Source of the DNA: Enoplosus armatus
Lineage: Eukaryota; Chordata; Actinopteri; Centrarchiformes; Enoplosidae
DNA: 64,000 nt
Direction of reading: 5' to 3'
Assembly (NCBI RefSeq): GCF_043641665.1
Contig: NC_092184.1
Span: 15,498,108 to 15,562,107, forward strand
Part shown: positions 1 to 15,297 of the stretch, one piece after another
Layout of the letters: each line of letters begins with the position of its first letter
Numbering within the stretch: position 1 is the first letter of the stretch
The notes under the pieces: generated by a model
Databases searched by the model: none
Told to the model about the DNA's origin: nothing
The model's input: the letters and a program-made list of their open reading frames with translations, nothing else
Made by a program: the position numbers and the translations under genes

Positions 1-178
1 AGCTCGAGCCCTTCAGACAAAGTAACGATAAACAACGAAGTGACACAGACACGATGAGGGAGGAACAGAAGGACGGGGGGGGGAAGCGAGGAGGACAACA
101 GATAGAGACGTACACGTATATAAACACAAAGAGCAGAGACAGGAAATGCAAGCAGCAGGCGGAGGAGGAGGAACCCAC

Positions 179-993
179 TGGCTTTGATGTTGAAGGTCAC
201 CGTGTCAGTGCCGTACTCGTTGGAGGCATTGCAGAAAGCAGTGATGTCAGAGGTGACCTTGACCCTGACCACGCTCTGAATGCCCTCCTCAGTCTCTGTC
301 TGGGATGCTGTCTTGAGGACCTGGCACAAAAACACACAGTTAAAGACACAGAGAAAAGCAGAAGTCACCCTTTCTTCTGCATAGGTCAGATCTGAAGAGT
401 TGACTGCAACTGTGACACATCCTGTCACACACTGAAGAAAGGGTGCATCATCGGTCTGAAATGCAACTAACCTGACCGTTAGTGGCAGCTGATGGCACCT
501 CTCTTTCTTCCAATGCAGAAACACACTAACAAAATCCATTTGATCAAAATCAGACCAGCGCTATTGAAGATGTCACGCTCTGTGAGGCTGTACTCATGCA
601 CAGCTGTGCTTTGAGCTAAATGCTAACATCAGCACGCTAACATGCTCACAATGACAAAGTTAACAGATATAGTGTTTACCAGCATGTTAGCATGCTAACA
701 TTTACTAAATAGGATTAAACACACAGTTGAAGCTGATGGGAAAGTCATTGGTTTTGCAGGTATTTAGTCATACGCCAAAGTAATGGACAAATTAAAAGTC
801 TTCAGGATTGAAGAGATTAAGAAAAATGTGGCATTTCTGTTGCAGTTGCAGTTAATCTGCTGTACCTTTCCGTCAGAGGTGGTCCAGGTAACGGTGGGAG
901 CGGGGAAACCTCTGACTTGGCAGCTCAGGTCGACTGTCGTCTCAAAATTCTCCTCCATCTCCGTGTACTCCGGCTTCATGATCTCTGGTGGGC
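179..993 (-). CDS. mcam: mcam exons 11-12: fifth Ig (C2-type) domain
   Basis: Exons 993-866 and 320-179 encode about residues 427-516. GPPEIMKPEY opens the domain as GPP does in human MCAM. VDLSCQVRGFP and ITAFCNASNEYG carry the cysteine pair and PTVTWTTS the core tryptophan. Exon 11 ends at AAAG|GTACAG. Exon 12 starts after TTTGTGCCAG and ends at GCCA|GTGGGT, phase 1. The next exon (stalk and membrane segment) is not in the window. Confidence 0.9.
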
Positions 994-3900
994 CTGAAGA
1001 GAGAGGAGCAAGAAATAATAACCAGGTTCCTCCATAAACATGATTACTATAACTACTGACAGTACATGTTGCTAATGCACAAGTGCAATATGCTTTCCTT
1101 TTAAAATAAAAGAATACAACTGAAACTACACAGAAATGTGGAAGAAACTGAACATAAAACATAAACCCACACTGAAAATTAACATTAAACTATACATTAT
1201 ATTATGGTATTTCTGAATGAATAATAGATTGATTATTGACCAGAAAGCAATTAAATATTCAGTATACAGTATTTGTCATCAGATTTACCCTGGACATTAA
1301 CAAGAAGCATCCCGCTGGTTTCCATTCCCTCAATCTCAGGAACTGTCACCACACACACAAACGTCCCTGCTGTGTCAAACGTGGCGTCCTTCAGGATCAA
1401 AGTGTGGCCCTTTGAAACCTCCCCTCCGTTCTACACACACCAGGACACAAAAAGCAGATTTAACATACACACACACACACACACACGCTGACATGAAGCA
1501 GGGGTTACCAGTCTACTAGTTTTTAGTAGACCAGACGGCTGCTTCAGCAAAGTTTTTACACAATGTTTACGTCAACTGATCTGCCACCAATCATTGTGAT
1601 AAATATTAAGAACATAGTAATATTTTTTTGTCTTTTGGGTGTTTAAACTGCCAACAAAAACAAATCTTATCTAGTCAACAACCATTTTCAAAGACTTCCT
1701 CTACACAAATGTTAAACATGAGATTCACTAACATCTGCATGGTAAACTCCCATGCAGATGATTGAAATTAGAAACACTAGACTGCACCTCTGCAGACCTC
1801 TGAGTCTATGATAAGATGGTATCAGCCTGATGATGTCTCGACCGGACAGATGTGGGGCGTCAGAAAATGAGTGTCGTAGTTAAAGACGCCTGATTTTTGC
1901 CCTTTCTTGCCCTTTCTTGCCTAGTTTAGCCACTTCTACGACATGTTTTGATCATGATTTATTTATTTCCAGTGAACCTGTAACCATTTGACTATCACCC
2001 TCGGGTCAGCAGCTTTATACCAAATTAATCAGGTCTGTAGGTGCAACGTCATCCTCTGCACAATATATATGTATGCTGTCAGTCAAAGTGACTCTGTGAT
2101 CGCCTAATCTGACACTAAATGCGAGTGAGTATGTGACCTTAAACCAGACTGTGTGTGTCTGGAGAGAAGAGAGGGCGTTGCAGGTGGCCTTCAGCTCCCC
2201 TCCTTGGGCCACCACAATAGTGTCTTCAGGCATCACCACGGCAGGTTTGAGATCTACACATAGCAGGGAGAAAGAGAGAAAACAAAACTCAAACTGGGCA
2301 TGTACAGTCGTGTACTGCTGATAAAATGTATTTGTTGTCATGGTCACAAATCGTATCAGTGCAGATTCCTTACAGTTGACGAACACAGTGGTATTTCCTG
2401 AGATCTCCTCAAAGCTATCCGTGTCCGTAGAGGTACAATGGTAGACTCCACTGTGTAGACGGGTCACATTATTCAGCACCACCTTATCGGTGTCCCAAGT
2501 GTTACCATCCTACAAAAAGCCAAGTAATCGGATCAACACATGAACATGTAACTTCTGACTCAACATGGGTGAGGAGTCCTTAAAGTTCATCAGAGAAAAA
2601 TGGAAATTCTGATCAGATAGATTGTAATCAGACAAAATGGAACTTTGCTGCTGCCTTCGGTGCATGAACAATGAGCGCAGAAAGGTTGATTTTCTTACGT
2701 GCGTGATTGAAATAAGTGAGGATGGAGTATTCCCGTTGCCATGGCAGTGAAGCTCAACCGAGTCTCCTTCCTTGATTTTGCCCTTCGGTGACTCCACCCA
2801 AACACTTACAGCTGTGGAGGGGTCTGAAACAGAGAGAGGCATTCAAGGTCCAACTACACACCTGAACTTTAACCATCCCTGCATCAGACTACGCTAAATC
2901 TCCTCCTCATCTGAACCTCATGCCCTCCTGATGAAACTTTGCTGAAAGGTTCAAAGAGGCGACTCCAAGTCTATCAGGGCACACACAAGGCCAAGGCCAA
3001 CATCATTTTCAAGTTGAAGTAGCCGTTAACGTAACATTTTTCACTGCGACTGAAGAAATATGCTGATTTGAGAGTTAGTTATTTCTCTAAGTCCACATTA
3101 AACAGCCTGTTCTCCTGTGCGTCTTTCTGGCTCTGGCACAGAAAGATGACGTTGAGATTCTCGATCCTGACTACAAAGCTCTGGTGCGTCGACAGCTGTC
3201 AATGAGCACCACTCCAGATCTATTTAAATTGCTCTCTGATAATACAGGTTTCCCACTTGTAAATAATGTTCACCTCAACATCCAAGTAGTAATTATGACT
3301 GGGAAAGTTTGACCTTTCTGGAAGCTCCAATATATCCAACAAGAGTTTAATAATATGATAAAAACCAAACAAACGCGGATGCCTAAAGTCATTTAATTTA
3401 ATTTAATTTAAATACACCAAAATTTAATGGATTATTGTAATTTGGTCAATGCATAGTATTTTAACCCTCACACAGCCAACTCTGTGATCATAAAAGTTTT
3501 CACATAACATGAATGCTCGCAAGCTGTTAACATGGGAATCTTTCCCTTTTCTAGCGTCCATGCCATTTAACATGAACTCGGCATGAGCACCGTTAGTTCC
3601 AGTTAAGAGAAATCTTAATGGTTTAACATACAATAATATTTTAATTATAGGGTGCTTCCAACTTTGTGAACTTTGTGGCAGCAGTTTTCCTGTGGAGATG
3701 TAATATTCTGGTGTCTGCATAGATTGTTTGGACGTCCACATACTGGTATGATAATACTGTATCAAAGCAGTGGTCAATATGGGGCAGTTGGTGTCACTTT
3801 TTAAAACCGTGATTATCTCATTTTGAAAATAAACTTGTTAGGTAGTCTCAGTGTGTGCCATGATGCTGGTGTTGGACTGTGTGAAACTCACAGTATACAG

Positions 3901-6900
3901 TCACATTAATACGGTTGGTCTCGGTCATCCTGAGTCCTCCAGGAACAAAGTAGGTGACCTCGCAGTAGAATTGATCATCTTTGTCCTCCTTCACCACCTT
4001 CATGCTCAGCTCACTCTTAACTGAGAACAGACCACTGGATTCACTAGTGATGCTGGGCACAACTTTCACCACTGGAAGACACATTCGCAAACACACAAGG
4101 GGAAGGGAAATGGAGAAAAAAGATTAAACCACATTAAGTACAAACTAAAACAGTGAAGATTGTATTGCAGATGTCTATGTTGATCCGTCTCACCATCCTG
4201 ATCACTGCGTAGCGGCGTGTCGTTTCTGTACCAAGTGATGTTCGGCTTGGGGAAGCCATTTTTGACCTCACAGGTCCCAATCTACAGGAGAGAAGAGAGA
4301 ATGAGGGAAGACCAAATTCAAACAGTTTAACTGTAGCCTGATAGTCATTTCATCTTTATACTCTGATGCTCATGATTCAAAGCTTGTTTACCTTGGATGG
4401 GCTTTCTTCGTTGACTGAGATCCCTGTTTGCACACCCTCAATGGTGGGACGGTTTGGTGTTTCTGAACAGGAATTAAGAAATGAATGAAAAACTAGAAAC
4501 GACTAAATAGTCTAAAGAAAATGTGTTCTGGCAGCTGATAATTTGCAGTTTGAAACAGTTTCAATGTCTTTGCATGTTGCATATATAAAAATATTAACAA
4601 TTTAAAATGCTTTAAAATGTATTTTTTGCTTATGAGGAGTTAAAGTGTCATTTGAAGCACTGAAAGGGTTTGAAGTATTATTGTGAGCAGTGAAAGGAGT
4701 TGAAGTGCTGAAAAATGTTGAAATGTTTCACTGGCAGCATTAAAGAATACATGATGAAAGAAGTTGAAATGTCAGTTGAAGAGACAGACACGAATGAAAT
4801 GTCAGTCAATGTGCAGTTCAAGTGTTGTAAACATTGTAAGCAGTTGAAGTGCAAGATCTGAAAGTAGTTGGACTGTCAATGAAAAAAAATAGCAATAATG
4901 AAAAAAATCAGTTCAAGTGTTAATTGACATGTAATGGGTGAACGCAGTTGGTGTGTAAGCAAGGAAAGCACAAGAAACTTTGGTTAATTTGTAAGTTGAT
5001 GAGACAGTTGAGTGGATCTCCGGTTGCTTTGAAGGCCAGAATTCAAAAAGTCACATTGCTCACAAAGTGACATTGTGTGAGAGACGATGAGTTTGAGAAC
5101 GATGTGATGCATAAATTATGCATGAAGTGTAGAAAGTAAAGCTGAAGTTTTGAAGAAATCTGAAATGAGCACATTTAAACTAAGATTAGCTAAAACTTTA
5201 CAAAGCCCACAAGCTGCATCAGCATGTGGGCTTTCTCAGATTGAATCTTACCGAACACCTTCAGCTTTGTACGGCCCTCCCCAACTCCGTCTGTTAGACT
5301 TTTGATGAGACAGATAAATTCCAGTTCGTCTTCCAGCTGCACATCGCTGATAGTCAACACCACCTCTCCGGTGGCTCCGGTGCCATTCACACTAATCCGT
5401 TCTGTGAACGGCGTGCCTCGGTCTGCAAACTTCATGGTGGCGTCCTGATAGTAGATTTTCTGCTTCTCACCTGACCGCGTCACCTAAAGTATAAATAAAC
5501 ACATGAAACATCACATGCATGGACACATCATACCGCTTCTCGTCTGTGTGCATCAGGCTGGATGAAACTCACATAGAACCACTGTATGATCATTGCACCG
5601 ACGCCGTCAGCCGATGTGAACATGCAGGTGATCTGAGCTGTTTCTCCCCTGAACACCTCCACTCTGTCCTCCATGTTCACCTCCACATCAGCCCACGCTG
5701 AAAGAGAGAAAGACAATATGGTTGTTGTTGAATATGTCTGTTCAAATTTGTGCTACTTTCCTCCTTTCTTTTTCTTACTCTGAGTAGATCTCACTTCATT
5801 TTTTTTCAGCTGCAAACACAGTTAGTCATTGCTTTTAGCAGTCAGAAATCATGTCAAAGTGAGTTTAAAATGTATTCTTAATATTTTTCATCAAGGATCT
5901 TTGATGAAAGATCTTTTGGTGGTATCAAAAAATGCTGCTTTAGCCTTCAAGCCTCTGAGTGGGCAGGCTGACGTATGTGTTCGATTGATAGCTGAGCCGG
6001 CAACTGTCAATACTCAAGTTTCCATCCGACGAAATGACGCACTTAATAGAGTGCCAGTCAAACAAATGAAAACGAGGTGGAAAATGTGATGGAAATAAGG
6101 CATTTATGTGTGTTTCATGTACTAATTTGAGGGAGGTTACAGCGCAAACTAACAGTTTTGATAAGATTCCTTGAACCACCTCAAACTTTTCTGTGCAGAA
6201 CTGTTCTTCTCATTTATCCACTGAAAACCACACCAATACCAATACATCTGTGATAAGCTAATATTGGCCTACATACAGTATATCCACCTGGCCGTAATGC
6301 CGATAACGCTTCATTGAACTGAACCCAAGATGGACGGGATGGTGATAAGACAGAATCTCGAGGTTAATAGACAAGAACCTGAATTATAAGAAGCACACCA
6401 CTTCTGCATCCACTCCCTGTTGACACAAACTCAAAGGAGGCATGGAGGCAAAAGGAGAAGAGAGAAGAAACTCATGGCGGGTCAAAGGGAAGAGAGAGAT
6501 GCTATGACAGGAATGAGAAGCCCACCCATGTCCACATTAATGTGCTGCATTCCACCATGTCACCCTCTCACAGGAAGAAAGGCTCAATTTACAGGCAGCA
6601 TAGTGGACCCACTGTTCCTTCACGATCTGCCTCTGAAGAACGACTGGTTTTCCCCTTCCAGGGTCTCTCGCTGTGGCGCATCCCACTAAGCTATAGGAGG
6701 GACCCCCAATTACACTTTACATCGCAGTGTTTCACAGTAGATGAACGAGATGCCAACGAGAGCTGTAGCCTGGAGGTAACGAGGCTGCCAGGTTTGATTT
6801 AGACTTTTCTGAGTGTCTGTTCATTGTGTTGGTGAATGTAGCTTCTCTGTGATGGCGGGAAATAGTTGATGTCAAGAACTGCTCAGAAGAATGTAAATGT

Positions 6901-9900
6901 GGTCCGTCTGTGTCCTGCACTGACCTTTTTTTTTACTCATTCATTTTAGCCTCAAGAAGCACAGCAGACAATACACAATAAAACACACAGTAGCACCATT
7001 TAGACTCATATTCCATAAACATGCAGATTACATCGTATATTATTTTATCATAAAAACATAATTTTTGTGGAGCATTAAAGTTCATTCTTGACCAGTAATA
7101 TGACAAAGAAATCTTCAGCCAAGATCCACTCCCTAACTTTTGCCAGCGCTTTCTACTGCATCTCATGGACTTCCTCAGCAAATCCAGTTTGCTTAGTTGT
7201 CATCACGTGACCCAAGTACGGAGCTTCGTCACGATAGCGGTTGTCATGTGACCAAAGTTACTTACCTGGGCAACTCCTGCTACTGAAGAAGACCATGAGA
7301 TTTGGTAGACAGCGCTGGAAAAAAGTGCGTGAGTGGGCCCTGAGTTAAAGCGAGACTTTGAAAGAAGAAAGACCACGTCCTCTGACACATGACACGTTGA
7401 ATTTATAAGAAATGCACTCAATGGTTTTACAGCCTTACTGGGTTTGGTATGACCGGTAGCTTACGGTGGCTAATGTTAGCTAAAGTTAGCAAATTTTAGG
7501 TACATCTGACCTCTCTACCTGTGCTCCTGTTACACTGTCTAAGCATTCAACATTATTACATGATTGTAAACCGCAGTTCAGCAAAAGTTACATCTCACTT
7601 TCAGAAGTTTTTTCTTTTTGTCAAAATCATTGTTTAAAGTTAGATAGCAGAGGATTACTGGCTCAATCCTCTGAGCTGAGAAATAAATGAGGCATCCTTG
7701 AGCAAGGCACCTCTCCAATAGAGCTGCTAACTGGCCAACAGAGACAACTGTTGACATACTGAGTGATTTCCAGCTAAAAGTGTGAAGCACAGCGTTGCTG
7801 AAAAAGAGCTCTGCAAACCAACGGATTCTTAGAAACGAGTGACATAAATTCTATAAAAAGATTAATTGTTTTTACATTTCATTTGTTTAAAAAATGGGAG
7901 AACTGTTAGTCAAAGTTTTCAGACGTAACAGCTCAACAGAATCAGGCCACTATCGTACTGTATCTGGTATAGAGAGACACTTCATCCAGGAAAAATGATC
8001 AGCTGCGTAGTCTTGCAGGTTAAGTGAATTACCATTACCCAACACCAGGGCTGCCTGCTGATGAGCTTATTACACATCCCTGCTTCACTCCTGGCATTTC
8101 AGTCCATCATCATCATCAGTACGGACGACAAACATTTATTGCCCCCCAAACTGAACCTCTGACTGTTCCTTGACCTGCATCAACAACAAACATGCCTCCC
8201 CCTTCTCTTCCTCACCTCCTTGACTCTTCCTCCCTCGGTCCACCTCTCAAACTCCCTCCCTTGAATTTTTAAAACCCCACCACCACCACCACCACCACTT
8301 TTCTCTCCCACCTGCCTCTCCCTCTGCTGTGTGTTGTTGTGTTTACCACTGGCTAATGGAGCTGGACGGATGCTTTCCTGTTAAAGAAATCCAATTAGTC
8401 TTTCCAACATAGACATTTCCTGGCCATTAGCAGTGTAAGGACAACGCTGACTCACTCGCAGCATCCCATCCCCCACCTGAGAACGTACCTACAGTAAGAG
8501 GTGGGACTGGGACAGCTGATCTAAATCTAAATGGAAACACTGAACACAAAAATGTGAAGAAACGAGAGAGGAACGAATTAGGAACGACCTGATAATTAAT
8601 AAATGAATAACTTCGAATTGAGGACTGTATAGTAGATAAAGATGAGTTACTAGAGAAAAGACTGGGAGATACTATACTGAGAGACTTTCATAGTTTTGTA
8701 AAGTCCAATCAAAACTTCCATAAAGTAATGGTCACATAACCACTCACATTACACCATCTCATTAGTAATTTGACCAGTATTCATCTCCACGGTGCATCAT
8801 TCAGAGAGGCCGGCACTCCAAGGCCTCAGATCGATCTCTTCTGAAGACGAGAGAGCAGATATTCCATACACATTGAATAATAGTCTTAAATCAGTATGAC
8901 AGAATAAAGCGGAGCATCCCCCCCTCAGGGAGAGCAGCACGCTGGCAAAGCTGGGCTTCTCCAGTTTTATGAGCTCCCCTCAGCAAACAATATTCTTTCC
9001 CCTGAAGAGTGTGTGTGTGTTTGACCCTGAGACAACAATTTCACATGCTGACTATGTGATTTCCACAAGAAAGGGGAATGTGCTCTGTCCACTGTAGGAA
9101 ATATCTGCTGCTGACCCCGACCCTGAGAAGAGGAGAGGAATTCAGAACATATGGAAAGGGCAATACTGTGGAAACCTACAAAGTGGAGTCACTTACATAT
9201 GGAGGTAAAACAGGACCTCCAGCATGTATATGTGTGTGTGACATCTAACAAATACAGGTGAATACAGATAAAAAAAAAAGGAACAAAAACTCCTTTTTCC
9301 AAACAAATATGTTGAAATCAACAGCTGAAACTACTGGCTATTTTCTTTATCGATTCACCTGCCGTTCTTTCTATTAATCAGTAAATCTTGGTCTATAAAA
9401 TGTCAGAAAATAGCATCTTCAAATTACTTGTTTCGTCCGACCAACAGTACAAAACCCAAAGATGTTCAGTTTACCATCACATACACTATAGCAAACTGTG
9501 AACAATTAAGAAGCTGGAATATGTGAATGCTTAGCAAAATAGTTGCTTCAATCAAAAGAAAAATACCACAACTTGTTGTTTTTATGCTTCTGATTTTGGA
9601 TGAATTTAACAAACAAGATAAATGTTGATAAGTAAGATTTTAGAAGTGCTGGTACGTGTTTACCCCTGTTTCCAGTCTTTATGCTAAGCTAAGCTAAGCG
9701 AATGGCCTGCTAGCTGTAGCTTCACACTGTATTTGCCTTACGGACATGAGAGTGGTATCGATCTTGGACGCTTGGCAAGAAAACAAATATGTGCATTTCC
9801 CAAAATGTTGAGCTGTTCCTTTAAACTGTTTCAGTAAAAGCACTGACTGAAGAAAACCTTAAAGCGACTCAAGAAATCAATTGAATTAAAATGAAGGCTC

Positions 9901-12422
9901 ACCTTAACAAGAATGTAGAATTCAGATTAAAATTATTTCCACGCCACAGAAAGAGGAAAACCCCTTACAAGAACAGCACAGTTCATATTCCCACAGATAC
10001 GCAGAAACATTGCACTTAAAAGGGATATTTTGCTTTGATTTATGAAGCTAACTGAGTCTGGGTCACACTCGTACACACACACACCTCAATAAGAGCTTCA
10101 AAGAGCTCCAGTCGAGGCTGCAGGTGATCTCTCAATCTCTCAACAGAAACAAACTTCTTGGTCCAGATGCCCCCCCCCACCCCCAAACACAGCTCATCCC
10201 ACAGAGAGGGTGGATTGTATTCAAAGGCACTGCTAAATTAGGGCCACTTAAAGATAAGACATTAAAAAAGGTGGCCCACAACACCCCCCTTGTAAAGGGG
10301 CGCAGAGGCAGAAAGGATAAGATAATCTCCAGGGGGAAGTCATATCAAAGACATTGATATGTCTACAATGAAGTCAAAGCCTTTTGTCAGGATACACAAT
10401 CAGCTTCTGTCTGTGGAGAGTGATGATAACAAAACTTCCTGACAGGCTCTGAGCTTCTGTATCCACAGCTGTTCAATCTCTTCTCCATTTAGTCCTCTTA
10501 CTATAAGACCATGTACAGAAAACCTCCTATAAACACTATAAAACTATTGTCAGATGACCAGCATCTTAAATCAGGATGACTTATTTATAAACGCTCATGA
10601 GCGTGTATTTTAAACACAGGCTCCAGTCCGCCCTCTGACAGGTACAGTAGACAGATGAGATGTGGCATGTGGTTGTTCAAAGGCTGGAATCTGTTCTGAC
10701 TTTCTGACCATGAAGGTTTAGCTGACAGGCTGCAGTCGACCTGCCCTCCCTCCCTGTCTGCCTGTCTGCTTTGGCAACCGGCCCACACCACAGATGGTCA
10801 TTGATGAGGGAAAGGAGTGGACGTCCACCCTCAGCACATCAACTGGCATTCAAACCAGATTACTATCCTGGACTCTTTTTGACAGGATGTGACGCAGGTG
10901 CAGAACATGGAAACTCAATTTCCCTTTTTTCTCTGTCTATATGTATTCCACCTACAGGTGCATTTATACTACAATCAACTGAAACCCAATGACTACACAC
11001 ATGTGATCTCTAACTAATTATGTGACTTCTAAAACCAACTGGCTGCAGTAGTGATGAGTAGCAGTGATATGTTTTTTAAATTTATTTAGTCACTTTGAGC
11101 TGTTCTTCTCTGATTCAATGATGTAAAACAATAAAACATGAAAACCTCCAAGGGGGGCAAACACTTTACGTAGCTACCGCATGTGTTGAATATGAGTATT
11201 AATACAGCGCTGATGAGTTGGTGCTTTCTTCTTTCTACTACTGAATCTACTACCACATTCTGTCTCTCACTGTTGTAGGGAACTCAAATAAAGACAAAAA
11301 AAGACGGTATTAAATAATTTAGATTCACTAACAGTGTTTTAGGGTGATTTCAACTTATGTTGCACAGGGCCAAACAAGATAACCCAGTCTCCTAGAAATT
11401 ACATTTATATAGAACTAATTTGTTTTGCCAATTGTGTTTTGATGGGAAACAAAGTGCAGGACACCGGAGGCCGAGGTCTGTGGTTAGGTTTAGGCAACAA
11501 AAGCACAGCTCCAGGGAAAGACTGTGGTTTCGGTTAGACGCCCTGTCTTTCCCTTTGTCTTAACCAAGTGCTGTGAGTGTGAGAACAATTTTCATCATGC
11601 TTTATTTGAGCAGATATTGTATTGAAACAGCACATGTTGTAGGGAAACAAAAATATGTTGTCAGTGAATATCTTGCTGGTACGTTCAGTAACAACATTTT
11701 CTGACCGGGCAGAGGAGTCAATTAACAGTGTTTCCTCACTATGTTACTACTAGTGGCAAATTAGTATAGAAATGTCATTTCTAAGAGGCGGGGTTACAAC
11801 AAGTAGGAAAGCTTAATGCCAGACCAGCAGCCTCAAGAGAGTATAATGTTCTATACACCTCACAATGTGAAAGTGCCTGACAGAATCAACAAGATACAGA
11901 CTGGGTGGTGCAACAGGAAAGGTAATTCAAATCTCCTTAGGAGCACAAACATGATCAGCAAATTTCACAGCAGTTTAAGAAACATCTTGCCTGCAAACAG
12001 ACATTTTGACCCGAGGAGGACGATAGGAAAGAGTGTGTAAAATGATGACATGTCATCCTCTGAGGACCATGAATGTACTGTATAAATGTCATGACAATCT
12101 GTTGATTAGATTCTGGTGTAAAAGTGGAAAATGTAGCCTGATGGTGGTGATGATGGTGACAGTCAAATTTCAAGATAGACAATGTCAAGATATCTTTCAT
12201 ATGGATGGACACACTGACACCGAGGCCCTGCTGTCTGTGGAGAAAAAAACATGAGAGCTCTTCCTCAAATCTGGGAAAAAAGAATCAGATCAAAGCAGCA
12301 GCGGCGACTGACAGGATGATCGCTGAGGTCAAAGGAAAGCAGACACACACACACACACCCTGAGATCTTTCAACTTGTCTGTCTGGGAGTTGTGAGGCTG
12401 GACGAGCCCAACAAGATCTGGT

Positions 12423-12453
<31 letters not shown>

Positions 12454-15262
12454 GGCTGAGGTCTCTAAACTGTATCTGACTGCTGACCTGAACTTGAGAC
12501 TCGACTCCAGCACTTAACACATTATTTCATGGTTTGTAAATGTCTCAGAGCACCACCAGCACATGACACACATTCTACTCTGCTATGTTTCATTCACTCG
12601 TTTCCAACCACCTATTTTAGCGGCTTTTCTGCTCTCTCTAAAAACTATGTAGTCCAGAATCCATTAATCTAAAAAAGAGAGCATGCAGTTTTGTTTTCAT
12701 TACAGAGTTGTTATATAACACAAGGTTAGATTTTATGGTACTGTATTAATATTTACATACCGAGGATTCTCCCGCTTAGACTCTAATTCATGTTTAATTT
12801 ACAGTACTTCTGGCATGTCCTCCAAAGAAAAGGCTGAGGCTCCACTGAACTAAGACATGAAAGGACGTCTATGAATGTTATATTAAAAGGGATATCGAGA
12901 CTGCAGAGCTTCCCTGTGTGTGTGTGTGTGTGTGAGTTCGGTCATGAAACTAGTTTTAATTGCTTGCCATCTCCCACTAGCTTATCCTGTCAGGTGATAG
13001 CACTGCTGAGAAACAGTATGAACATAAAGGCAACAAAAAACAGACAACACGTAAATAAAATCATCTTCAAAATAACGAGGGCTGTGTTACATTTAGTTAT
13101 ACTTATATCTTATCTATATTACTTGGAAACAAATATTTCCCATCAAAACACGGCGGTAAAATGAAGTGACAGCTCGGGGACATGTTTCCAGCCCTGTCAC
13201 ATCTAAGAATAACAATGGCCTATCAAGTTTGTTTGCTTACATGATACAGCAGAATTACAGTGCACTGACCCGGCTGGCACCAGAAATAGCAGCCCTACTT
13301 CAGCACAGGGTGAGACAGAGAGGGGGAGCATGGGAAAACAGTGCCTCAGTCAGGCTGCTCTTTGTACGGATGTAAATAGGCCTGAGAAGAGTGAATAGAG
13401 TGTAGAGTTAACATGAGAAAACAGATAAAAGACGAGCGAAAGAGGATAGAAAAAGAAAAGACAGGGGTAGGGCGGGAGGAGGAATCAAGGTGGCAGACTG
13501 AGATGTGTGAAGAAAGAGTGTTTGGTTCCCTGCGAGTTGCTGTGGCCTCTGACATTTATCACACTAATCCCTCAATGGCACACTTACAGTATCTTGCAGG
13601 GAGAAGCAAATGTTATCAAGCTGAAGATAAGAAGAACTCTCACTCAACGTGGTGAGGACTAATACTCCTCGGCCTTCCACTTTCATTTCTCCTGACAAGC
13701 TGCAGGATGTGGAGTTTATTAACGCCACGTCACACAAAGGCACCTTTTACTTAAAGGGCGCATTCACTCCACTCAGCAGCTCTCTGATTCATGCCAAAGA
13801 TATGCTAGAAATCTGATAATAAGCGGCATTATCATTCTGACTGCCAGTGTAGCAGTTACGGCCTTGCAAATGTTGAATTGTCTTTTAAATGTTCCTTTTC
13901 AAGCCAGTTAGTGTTTTTTCCTACAAAAAAGGTGTTTGGTGTCTACATTATTATGCTTTGACTTAAAATGTTTAGCGTTTGGTGAAATGACAAAGAATGA
14001 GGACTTGTAGGCATCCTACCTAGATAGACAAAAGACCACAAACAGCTGTGTGCAAGATATGAAAATACGTAATGCATGAAACATTACATCAAATGCGCAA
14101 GTCCGCTTAGTAAAGATCATGTCGGCATATCTCTGATGACACACGAGTGTCTGCATATTCAAAAACATATTTCCCTCTTTCACAATATAAATAAAAAACA
14201 AACTAACTGGAGGATAGCTGGACTGTAGATGGTGGTTGCGTGTACCTTTCCCTTTCTCTTCATCTCCCTCTTCTTCTCCTCCCCTTCCACAACTGGAGCT
14301 TAAAGCACATCTGTCCACTATAAGCCATGTGCTAATTAATCAGTGATATCTGATATCTGTGTATGAAACTGCACCTACAGTAAACCGAAAGAAGTACCAA
14401 GTTGATTCCCGATTTTGACTTGACGTGCAAATACAACACCAGAGTTTTCACTTAGTGTAAAGGAGTTTGAATATTTCGAGCTTCAACCTGTCCCAGTTAT
14501 AGAGGCACTACTAATGTCACACATTAGGGTCAGTTTACCCATCTTGGGCAGCACTGCTCAGTCTGTGAAAACAGTTGTGTAATGTCTCTGGTGGCAACTG
14601 GAGAGCTCTGAGAAAATGACCCTGATGATGTCACCAGGGTTACCTGATCTTGTGGGGAGCCTCTGTTACAAACTGTGTACCTGGCGAGGGCGGTCTAACA
14701 AAAAGATGCTATCGAGTTGCAGTGGAGCAATTATAGGATCCAGTGATTTTGGAGCTTGAGCCAAGCAAGGGACTAAAAGTCAGGATATATCAGTTTTTGC
14801 TTAATCAGTTTTTAATTCTCTGTTATTCTCAAATCTGTCTCTAAACTGCATGGTAGTTGGCAGTATATATATATATATATATATATATATAACATATTAC
14901 ATTAATGGCAGTATTCTTCATTACAAATAAAAATGTTTTGTTCTTTTCAACATACAAAGCTAGTGAAGGGGAAAAACAGAGTGCAAGTTAGCCAGAATGC
15001 AGTCATGAAAATCTGGTCTTGAAATGCAGATCATAGACATATTTGAGGGATCGGCAGAGACAGCCAAATTCTTGTCCCCGCTTCATGGATCCATTACCAG
15101 AACAGTAGCCCCACTTAATTTGGGTCAACTCTGCTTTGCTAAATGGTGCAAAGGAATGTTATGAGAGACTCTTGAAAACGTATATACACTAAAGGACTTG
15201 TCACATGTTCATCAATCACATCAGTCCTGTGACGCACCACACGGCATTTTAACACACAGACA

Positions 15263-15297
<35 letters not shown>

